Assembly: GCA_032353305.1 (NCBI GenBank)
Contig: JAUCNG010163314.1
Location: 1 to 13,162, forward strand
Reading direction: 5' to 3'
Length of the DNA stretch: 13,162 nt
Origin: Cephalothrix spiralis
Lineage: Eukaryota; Nemertea; Palaeonemertea; Archinemertea; Cephalotrichidae
A program made the translations under genes and the position numbers. Each line of letters starts with the position of its first letter. Positions within the stretch are counted from its first letter, which is position 1. Positions 7,713 to 13,162 of this stretch are shown in pieces. The notes under the pieces were generated by a model. The model ran no database searches and was not told the DNA's origin. It worked only from the letters and a program-made list of their open reading frames with translations.

Positions 7713-10580
7713 ATGGAAAATAAAGAACAAGGTCGGTACTTTCTAACATTTATTGTAATATGCGTAATAAGTTTAGTCAAATCAGACTCTCATATTGATG
7801 AGAATCTAGGGATCATTTGGCAACACATAGGTGAAATAATTCCTAACGTAAATCAGTATGACTTAATTGTACAAATCCCATTAGACTGGTATCAGGTAAA
7901 AGAGTTGAGGAAAGATACAGTCAGATGGACACAGGTTTGTAATAAGAACGTCACTACTGATCAGGATTTGGTATGTCAAGGCATATGGCCCTTGTATGTA
8001 TATTATGTACGAGGGAAATATGAAAAGCAGAAAGAAATATATCGGTTGTTAACCGAAGATCTGCCTGCACTACTACCAAAATTCAAGCCACATATTGATA
8101 AACCTCAGTTGGGGAATATCTACGAACAAAGAGTGGTTACGGAAACGGAATTAAATCAATTAAGAAAAGCGCATTTAGAAATATTACGAAAAAGAGGAGA
8201 AGATATTCTTAAATCAGTGAAAAACAAGAGGGACGCGAAAATTTTGAAATCATTCTTTCCTAGTACGTGGGAAGAAGTATTCGAAGATGTCTCAATGATG
8301 GTGAAGATTAAGAATAATTCAACGCAACGAAAGTACAAAGACGCTCCGATTCCAAACTTAAGCTTGGTACAACACGATAAAACGGTGTTGCCTACGTCAG
8401 AGGATGAAGAAATCCGATATATACCATCCCAATGGAAATATATTTTTGGGAACATAAGTAAATCAGGTATACGACAGCTTAAGGTAATAAAATGCGAAGA
8501 ACTACTAATGAAGTTTATGGTACAAAAGTTTAATCAATTACGTATCCATGTAGAAAAACTACCAACAGAGGTAGGTGGATTGTTATTAACAACATGGAAT
8601 AAAACCGTATTGACTAGAATATATGACCAACATCAAGAGTGGTTCCACGAGAAAATTACACAGCGTATCAAAATACAGAATCAAGTAATACGAAATTATG
8701 ATAAAGATACAAAATACGAACTATTAGAAAGGGATCTAGAGATTTGGTTAAAATGGCTGAAACTCATTTGTAAACAATTGAGAGATGGGTTGACGGCAAT
8801 AAGAGGGAAGATAGACACGCCCCGCCTACGACAATATGATGAGGAACTACAGAACACCATCGCAGCACTGGAATCTCAGAAACCGTACGAACATCTGAAA
8901 AAGATGAGAGTAAAACGATTTTTACCAATTGTGAATCTAGTCTGGAATGTCGCAGACACAATAGATAGCACAAAGAAAAGAAGGAAAATAGAAACAGCAA
9001 TTAACGAATTACAGGTCGCAGTTCAAGCAACTTCAGCGGAAGTATTGCATATTCGTGAAGACATGATAGTAATCCTCCAGAAACAATTAACGGAGATGAC
9101 GAATATCAAGACAGACTTGAATACGACTAGGGACAAAATAAACGGGTTATTACGAGACGTAGCAAAATTGCAATCATGGTCACTATATGCAACTGATGAA
9201 ATAGCACAGCTGCATATTACGGATTACTTTTTAGCAAAAGTATTCGGCAAAATCGAACCTTTGATTGGAATGGAGTTTGACTTATTAGACAAACTCTACG
9301 CAGAAATAAATCGGCTGATATATGAGATCGCTTCATTGAGATGGGGACGATTCTCACCAGCTTTGATTGAACCAAAACAGCTACGCATGGTAATGGATAA
9401 AGTACAATCCACATTTGCGCAGGAGAATCGTGAATACGAGTTGATATTTCCTAGGGAAGCTGATTTATATGCCACAAAGGTACAGGACTTTGCGTACTCA
9501 AAGACTGACCTCTACATACAATTACCACTGTATGTGCGGCATTATCAGCAAGCCATGTACCCACTGTACCAAATAAAGACGGTAGGAATCACATCAACAA
9601 GCGTGACACGGAAATCCACACAGTTTACGGTCCGATCGCAGTTTTTCTGCGAGGCAGATAACGCGTACGCACAGTTCACACAAACACAGATAGACAAGTG
9701 CATCAAGTATTACTCTTTGTATTTATGTACAGAGATGAGTCCAACGAAGCACTTGCCTTATGAAACGTGCGAATATAAACTGTATAAAAAGAGACCAATT
9801 GCAGATATTTTACAGACATGTAAAATTGAAATATATGAAAATCCAAACCAATTAGAAATTCATGAAGTAGGTCAATGGGTAATGATAAATAATGCCCATG
9901 GGGTTTGGAGATTTCGCTGCAAATCAGGCTTTAAGGGACCTATTATAAGGAATACGACCCATGCGGTAATATCCAGAAATGTGTTCTGTAACTGTAAATT
10001 ACAAATTGACGAGAACACTATTCCAATGATAGTAACGGATTGCGCAGGGAATGGGAGTATTTCGATACGAATCGGTCAAAATAGCGTAATGAATAGATAT
10101 TTAGCGCAGTGGAAAAGTTTGTACAAAGAGTTAGGACTGAAAGAAGAATTATCACTTACTCAAGATCAGTGGCAACGTCTCTTCACGTACGTCGCAGCAG
10201 ACTATGTGGAGGAACTGAAAACATGGGAAAACACATCTGTAGAAAACAATTTAGAATTTTGGCAAAAGAAAACAACGGCATGGAAAAAGGAAAATGAACA
10301 CATACAAGCATTACAGCCTATAAAGGTAGAAAAAGAGTGGTGGCCGCACATATCTCTCCCATGGCAAAAGATGGGAAAGGTCATTATGATTGCTATAGTA
10401 TGTATCATAATAATGGCAGCAATGATCGCTCTTGTATGGTGTTACAAAAAGAAATTATTTGCCAAACTCAGGAAAAGACCACAAGAATGGGTAGCAATGA
10501 AAGCACTTTCTACTAGAGAAAAGGATCCAGAAGAGGAAAACCCACGAAGTTCCATTGAATGTGAACATTGCGCTGAATAG
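7713..10580 (+). CDS. env: Envelope glycoprotein, class I fusion type (F-like)
   Basis: A 955-residue surface protein expected to bind and fuse membranes. Start chosen at 7713: it has A at -3 and G at +4 and leads directly into a signal peptide (hydrophobic 9-22). The longer frame upstream has no ATG. Residues about 25-402 form an unusually large N-terminal half. RVKR at 399-402 is a furin-type site, followed at once by a hydrophobic fusion-peptide-like segment (403-416) and a long heptad-rich helix (about 420-490). A Cys-rich region lies in the latter half of the ectodomain (8-10 Cys). A Trp/Glu-rich stretch precedes the single transmembrane helix at about 890-914, which is followed by a 40-residue basic tail. 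At least eight N-x-S/T sites are present. This order matches F proteins of baculoviruses and errantivirus envelopes. Expression is likely from spliced RNA, an internal promoter, or both. Confidence 0.88.
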   Translation: MENKEQGRYFLTFIVICVISLVKSDSHIDENLGIIWQHIGEIIPNVNQYDLIVQIPLDWYQVKELRKDTVRWTQVCNKNVTTDQDLVCQGIWPLYVYYVRGKYEKQKEIYRLLTEDLPALLPKFKPHIDKPQLGNIYEQRVVTETELNQLRKAHLEILRKRGEDILKSVKNKRDAKILKSFFPSTWEEVFEDVSMMVKIKNNSTQRKYKDAPIPNLSLVQHDKTVLPTSEDEEIRYIPSQWKYIFGNISKSGIRQLKVIKCEELLMKFMVQKFNQLRIHVEKLPTEVGGLLLTTWNKTVLTRIYDQHQEWFHEKITQRIKIQNQVIRNYDKDTKYELLERDLEIWLKWLKLICKQLRDGLTAIRGKIDTPRLRQYDEELQNTIAALESQKPYEHLKKMRVKRFLPIVNLVWNVADTIDSTKKRRKIETAINELQVAVQATSAEVLHIREDMIVILQKQLTEMTNIKTDLNTTRDKINGLLRDVAKLQSWSLYATDEIAQLHITDYFLAKVFGKIEPLIGMEFDLLDKLYAEINRLIYEIASLRWGRFSPALIEPKQLRMVMDKVQSTFAQENREYELIFPREADLYATKVQDFAYSKTDLYIQLPLYVRHYQQAMYPLYQIKTVGITSTSVTRKSTQFTVRSQFFCEADNAYAQFTQTQIDKCIKYYSLYLCTEMSPTKHLPYETCEYKLYKKRPIADILQTCKIEIYENPNQLEIHEVGQWVMINNAHGVWRFRCKSGFKGPIIRNTTHAVISRNVFCNCKLQIDENTIPMIVTDCAGNGSISIRIGQNSVMNRYLAQWKSLYKELGLKEELSLTQDQWQRLFTYVAADYVEELKTWENTSVENNLEFWQKKTTAWKKENEHIQALQPIKVEKEWWPHISLPWQKMGKVIMIAIVCIIIMAAMIALVWCYKKKLFAKLRKRPQEWVAMKALSTREKDPEEENPRSSIECEHCAE

Positions 10581-10613
10581 AAAAGGCGTAAAACTTCTAC
10601 TCAAATAATATAA

Positions 10614-11306
10614 TTATAAATATAGATACCTGACATTTGGCATAAGCTGGTATTCGTTCGTGACCTGACCATCACGAATGGTCACAATCCGAGCTTGGTC
10701 CAAAGGTAACAGCATAAACGTGTCTCCATGATTATGCTGTACCTTTCGCCACAAGGAAGGACGCATGGTGTCACGATGGCGCCGAGCCTTGGGACAAACA
10801 GTTCCCTTGACGCATCGGGTCTTGAATCGTAGATTGCAGCGGTCCTCTTCCTTAGCTTTTGACAGTTTCGAACGAATAAGAGGACGAAGAGCTCCTGAAG
10901 ACCGTTCAGTTGCAACTGGAGTGGTCACATCATCCTCAGGATCAGTCTCTTCCCCCTCGACTTCTGAAGGTTTCCCTAAGGCAGCTGGGATCACCTTTGG
11001 TACAGGTCCAGATGAATAACGGTGATCAGTCTCTGAAGAAGCTGGTGAAACATCAGTGGAAGAAGCCAATAAATTTGTTAAGATAGGATGAGTAGAACTC
11101 AGAAGAGGGTCAGCAGGATCTTTTAGTGTTGAAGTTACATCAGATGAAATATCTGGTACCACCAATTTGGGAGGTGATACGGGAGAGACATCATTACTGG
11201 CAAGAAATTTGTCTAAATCAAAAGTAGACACGGGTAGTGAGAAATCAGGAATCCCATATTCCTCCAAATTAAACTCAATGGGTGAATGAAGGGTAGGAGT
11301 ATTCAT
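10614..11306 (-). CDS. Antisense accessory protein, Ser/Pro-rich with acidic N-terminus; unrecognised
   Basis: A 230-residue ORF on the strand opposite to all other genes, in an 820-bp stretch with no sense ORF longer than 84 residues. The ATG at 11306 has A at -3. A further 57 bases upstream are open but hold no ATG. Residues 9-35 alternate acidic and bulky hydrophobic residues, ending FDLDKFL (29-35), which resembles acidic transactivation domains such as that of VP16. Residues 36-136 are Ser/Pro/Thr/Asp-rich and probably disordered. Residues 141-195 are basic, with Cys157, Cys165, Cys171 and His177 in a possible metal-binding pattern. The C-terminus is hydrophobic/aromatic. The plus strand here is less A-rich than in env, as expected if coding is antisense. 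It runs tail-to-tail with env (33-bp gap). A regulator like HTLV HBZ is an analogy, not homology. It could also be a captured host gene. Confidence 0.62.
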   Translation of the reverse strand: MNTPTLHSPIEFNLEEYGIPDFSLPVSTFDLDKFLASNDVSPVSPPKLVVPDISSDVTSTLKDPADPLLSSTHPILTNLLASSTDVSPASSETDHRYSSGPVPKVIPAALGKPSEVEGEETDPEDDVTTPVATERSSGALRPLIRSKLSKAKEEDRCNLRFKTRCVKGTVCPKARRHRDTMRPSLWRKVQHNHGDTFMLLPLDQARIVTIRDGQVTNEYQLMPNVRYLYL

Positions 11307-11434
11307 CGTCAGTCGGTAGCAGCAATGAGAAAAACCAAGTTTTGATTTTTCTTTTATAGGCAACTGCAGATGATAATATTTACCTTATTGTTTTTAATCC
11401 AGCGGTGGTAATCAGTCCACAACCCGAAGAGACA
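11307..11434. promoter_or_regulatory. Divergent control segment between the two accessory genes
   Basis: These 128 bp separate head-to-head start codons. On the minus strand, TATAAAAG reads from 11357 down to 11350, about 50 bp before the antisense ATG, the right distance for a short leader. On the plus strand the same bases form a pyrimidine tract and splice acceptor (11341-11359, ending TTTTATAG|G). The sense frame is open from exactly 11360, so the acceptor's TAG is the last stop. A 13-codon upstream ORF (11370-11411) in poor context precedes the sense ATG. Confidence 0.55.
11341..11360 (+). promoter_or_regulatory. Splice acceptor for the 3' sense gene
   Basis: A T-rich tract (11341-11355) leads to ATAG|G, with the exon starting at 11360. 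Joined to the leader donor at 520 it would give a short mRNA whose first well-placed ATG is at 11435. No strong branch point is obvious. Confidence 0.55.
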
Positions 11435-12571
11435 ATGGATGTTGTGGAGATTCTGGACTCGGATGAGGACAAAAACACGTTTGGTGAGGTACACCCAAGT
11501 GCAGAAGCGTGGCGTATTCCGTTCAACGCAGGAGTGGTCAGCAAAACCATCCAAAACATCCAGGAGAACAAAGGCCAGTCCGGAACGGTGAACAAGACGA
11601 AAATAAAACAAGAAAAGCAAGACGCGCGCGATACGAAAACCGAGACGGAACCACAACCGGAGAAGAAGAAGAAAACGAAAAAGAAGGCGAAGAAAAATGA
11701 CGTTAGGAAACAGGATGGATATGTTTATACCATAGACGATATCCCGGCCGAGCATAAATACGGACAATCCAGAGAAGCTGTGGAACGGTATTTAGCGGAG
11801 AAGAACTGGGGTACGGATATGGGTAGTATCCACAGAAAAGAGGCAGTATATCATTATACTACGTCTGATGAATACGACATGAGATATGACGCAGCCCTCA
11901 AGGAAGCCACGAGAGGCAGGACCTATACGAGAATAGGTAAGTCTGCCAAGGCTAAGTGGTGGATGGAAGAATATCCACCTATTGAAGAAAAGGACATCCC
12001 AAGAAACATCCGAGGAATCATCACGGAAGCAGGTTACTGTCGCATGATATACAGTTGGGCTGTATTCATGTCCACGAGCACCCGATTGCAGATTCCCCCT
12101 GAGTTGAAGGCGATCCTACACCACTTGATTCTGAGAAGCTTCAACATTGGTGAGGCACTGGAAATTTTGGGAATGGAAGCACAGCAACGGGACGGGCAGT
12201 ACTCGAAGAAGAGGGTAATGGATCCCATACCCCCAGGAATGACCACGGACATCCGAGAAGAAGTTCCAAGAATGCCGCGAGCAGAAAAAGAGGCCATTGA
12301 TAGGATGATGTCTTCCAGGAAGGATCGAGAAGGAGAGAAAAAATGTGAGGAGCAGAATCTGAATATGCACTATCAGATCAACGATCGCGAGGGAGATGTG
12401 GCTGAATGGGAACGAGACCGGATGATCAAGGAAGCGCATAGGTTGTATGCAAATAAGAAAAATGCACAGAAATGCGCTGAGGCACAACGACAGTACCAGC
12501 AAAAGCAGCAGAAGCAGAAGGAGCAGCAGCGCCCGAAGCAGAAGACTGGAAAGAAGACGAATAAGAAGTAA
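11435..12571 (+). CDS. 3' sense accessory protein, probably nuclear; unrecognised
   Basis: A 378-residue protein. The first in-frame ATG is 11435, with A at -3 and G at +4; ten more in-frame codons upstream begin with GTG and are not preferred. Residues 2-11 (VVEILDSDED) fit a SUMO-interaction motif: a hydrophobic core followed by Ser and acidic residues. Residues about 76-91 are a Lys cluster typical of a nuclear-localisation signal. Residues about 97-245 look like a folded domain with several Trp, Tyr and Pro; I do not recognise it. A charged, Met/Arg-rich helical stretch follows, and the last 30 residues are Gln/Lys-rich. There are few Cys and no membrane segment. It lies head-to-head with the antisense gene, and splicing from the leader is the likely expression route. 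A nuclear regulator or an RNA-binding export factor are possibilities; both are inference. Confidence 0.72.
   Translation: MDVVEILDSDEDKNTFGEVHPSAEAWRIPFNAGVVSKTIQNIQENKGQSGTVNKTKIKQEKQDARDTKTETEPQPEKKKKTKKKAKKNDVRKQDGYVYTIDDIPAEHKYGQSREAVERYLAEKNWGTDMGSIHRKEAVYHYTTSDEYDMRYDAALKEATRGRTYTRIGKSAKAKWWMEEYPPIEEKDIPRNIRGIITEAGYCRMIYSWAVFMSTSTRLQIPPELKAILHHLILRSFNIGEALEILGMEAQQRDGQYSKKRVMDPIPPGMTTDIREEVPRMPRAEKEAIDRMMSSRKDREGEKKCEEQNLNMHYQINDREGDVAEWERDRMIKEAHRLYANKKNAQKCAEAQRQYQQKQQKQKEQQRPKQKTGKKTNKK
11933..11942 (+). promoter_or_regulatory. Splice donor inside the 3' sense gene
   Basis: ATAG|GTAAGT has a perfect intron side (GTAAGT at 11937-11942). With the acceptor at 13107 it would define an intron of about 1.17 kb and swap the C-terminal half for a short tail encoded near the 3' LTR. 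The frame stays open to the window edge. Could be chance. Confidence 0.35.
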
Positions 12572-12621
12572 GAAGTAAGAAGAAGAAGGACATCAGTGAA
12601 CAATAACATTATGTGATTTTA

Positions 12622-12651
12622 GGAAAAGAGACCAAAAAGGGTCTCCTTTCC
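12622..12651 (+). repeat. Hairpin in the 3' tail
   Basis: A 12-bp stem pairs GGAAAAGAGACC (12622-12633) with GGTCTCCTTTCC (12640-12651), with one A/C mismatch and a 6-base A-rich loop. It is not followed by a T run and is more likely an RNA structure than a terminator. Confidence 0.55.
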
Positions 12652-12734
12652 ACTCAAAAATTGGATTTCGGAAAATCCTTTGAGCAAACAAAACAACTCG
12701 TTTAACACCAACCGAGGCTGACGGCACTTTCATA

Positions 12735-12740
12735 AATAAA
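12735..12740 (+). terminator. Possible internal poly(A) signal
   Basis: AATAAA lies 164 bases after the stop of the 3' sense gene. It could end a sub-genomic RNA before the 3' LTR. No strong GT-rich element follows, so use is uncertain. Confidence 0.3.
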
Positions 12741-13093
12741 AAGTTCCCGCACTTACCTTTGATCGGTGTTATATATCCAACGAGGAAGATAACAGAGTGA
12801 ACAGTCAAAGTGAACAATGATCAACAACAACTGGTGTCACAAATACGTAGAATATAAAATAGAGTTAAAAAACAAGGTTAAGTCCGAATTGTAAGACGGC
12901 ACACGAAAATAGAAGCTGTATTAATATTGTATAGATTTTACAACATGTAAGAACAACCCGGAAGTTGGGACGACCAATTAATCAAGTTTTGGAAGGAAAA
13001 CTTGAAGGCTGACATTGTTAAGCTACTTAGATTGTTACAAAGATCACAACAGGTTGCGCTAGTGGAAAAGAGAGGGAAGTATGAAAATATGAC

Positions 13094-13107
13094 TTTTTCT
13101 TTTCTAG
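13094..13107 (+). promoter_or_regulatory. Splice acceptor near the 3' end
   Basis: A 12-base pyrimidine tract (TTTTTCTTTTCT) ends in AG at 13106-13107. It is the cleanest acceptor in the window by eye. The exon start coincides with the left arm of a hairpin. Confidence 0.4.
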
Positions 13108-13126
13108 GAAAGACCGAAGTCTTTCC
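13107..13126 (+). repeat. Hairpin next to the 3' LTR
   Basis: GGAAAGAC (13107-13114) pairs perfectly with GTCTTTCC (13119-13126) around a CGAA loop. It lies about 25 bases before the terminal purine tract. Confidence 0.55.
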
Positions 13127-13150
13127 CGCCAAAAACTTGCAGATCTCACT

Positions 13151-13162
13151 GGGAGAGAGAGT
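13151..13162 (+). other. Polypurine tract, plus-strand primer site
   Basis: GGGAGAGAGAG (13151-13161) plus one T ends the window, just where the 3' LTR should begin with TGTA. A second purine run of 16 bases lies at 13064-13079 and may be an auxiliary tract. The adjacency to the LTR is inferred from the first bases of the window. Confidence 0.72.

Larger units (their letters stand above)
1..13162 (+). mobile_element. Ty3/Gypsy-type LTR retroelement with env and accessory genes (3' LTR outside window)
   Basis: The whole window reads as one element: 5' LTR, primer binding site, gag, pol (protease, RT, RNase H, integrase), env, an antisense ORF, a further sense ORF, a 3' untranslated tail and a terminal purine tract. 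The Pol order, with integrase after RNase H and a GPY/F-like C-terminus, is that of Metaviridae (Ty3/Gypsy), not Copia or BEL. An F-like envelope makes it errantivirus-like in plan. No host sequence is visible at either edge, so the insertion site cannot be judged. The copy is nearly intact; the one clear lesion is a frame break in integrase. At about 12.7 kb of internal sequence it is long for the group, because of the large env and the 2-kb accessory region. Confidence 0.93.
12572..13162 (+). other. 3' untranslated tail without a gene
   Basis: No convincing ORF exists on either strand here. The stretch opens with a GAAG/TAAG-rich run (to 12589). It then holds a hairpin (12622-12651), an AATAAA at 12735-12740, a purine tract (13064-13079), a splice acceptor (13094-13107), a second hairpin (13107-13126) and the terminal purine tract. 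Its length, about 590 bp, leaves room for packaging or RNA-export signals. Confidence 0.7.

Noticed and set aside
10765-11019. 84-residue sense ORF opposite the antisense gene
   Set aside because: Short, basic and low in complexity, with no signal of its own; the antisense frame is much longer.
11405-11434. Ten-residue extension of the 3' sense protein
   Set aside because: It begins with GTG. The ATG at 11435 has a good context. The extension would matter only if an upstream exon were joined in frame.
11354-11767. 137-residue hydrophobic antisense ORF opposite the 3' sense gene
   Set aside because: Leu/Phe/Arg-rich reading produced by Lys/Glu codons of the sense gene; no supporting signals.
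1-13162. tRNA, rRNA, CRISPR, bacterial operon or ribosome-binding signals
   Set aside because: None seen; the only tRNA-like match is the primer binding site and the signals present are eukaryotic.

Overview
The window holds one long LTR retroelement of the Ty3/Gypsy (Metaviridae) type, carrying an envelope gene and two accessory genes. It comes from an animal genome, most likely an invertebrate, but I cannot name the host. The eukaryotic retroelement assignment rests on an LTR with TATA box and AATAAA, a tRNA-type primer binding site, Gag, a protease-RT-RNase H-integrase Pol, and a class I fusion envelope of the F-like kind. The sense strand is visibly A-rich, as in many retroelements. The window starts at the first base of the 5' LTR (TGTA...) and stops in a terminal polypurine tract. 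The 3' LTR, the flanking host DNA and any target-site duplication are therefore outside it. With a second LTR of equal size the element would be about 13.65 kb.

Layout: 5' LTR 1-493 (U3 rich in inverted repeats, TATA at 318, AATAAA at 402). A primer binding site starts at 494 and best matches tRNA-Gln. A consensus splice donor sits at 520/521. gag is 559-2748. A -1 frameshift signal (GGGAAAC, 5-nt spacer, stem and pseudoknot) at 2736-2806 feeds pol, which runs to 6578. The pol frame is broken between 6396 and 6481, inside the integrase zinc finger, and the rest of integrase continues in another frame to 7516. env is 7713-10580, with a TATA box at 7631 just upstream.

The unusual part is 10614-12571. 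It contains an antisense ORF (11306 down to 10614) tail-to-tail with env and head-to-head with a sense ORF (11435-12571). The 128 bp between the two starts carries a TATAAAAG box on the minus strand that overlaps a good splice acceptor on the plus strand. The antisense product is Ser/Pro-rich, has an acidic-hydrophobic N-terminus like a transactivation domain, and a basic Cys/His tail. The sense product has a SUMO-interaction-like N-terminus, a nuclear-localisation-like Lys cluster and an unrecognised central domain. I recognise neither protein. The arrangement resembles, by analogy only, the accessory regions of complex retroviruses: a sense regulatory gene plus an antisense gene, as in HTLV.

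Inferred working plan: full-length RNA from the LTR makes Gag and Gag-Pol by frameshifting. Env is made from a spliced RNA using the 520 donor, from the TATA box at 7631, or both. The sense accessory gene is probably made from a spliced RNA using the 11359 acceptor, and the antisense gene from its own promoter. The 590-bp 3' non-coding tail holds two hairpins, a poly(A)-like signal, a second splice acceptor and two purine tracts, the last of which should prime plus-strand DNA. The integrase break means this copy, as given, cannot make intact Pol unless the break is a sequencing error.
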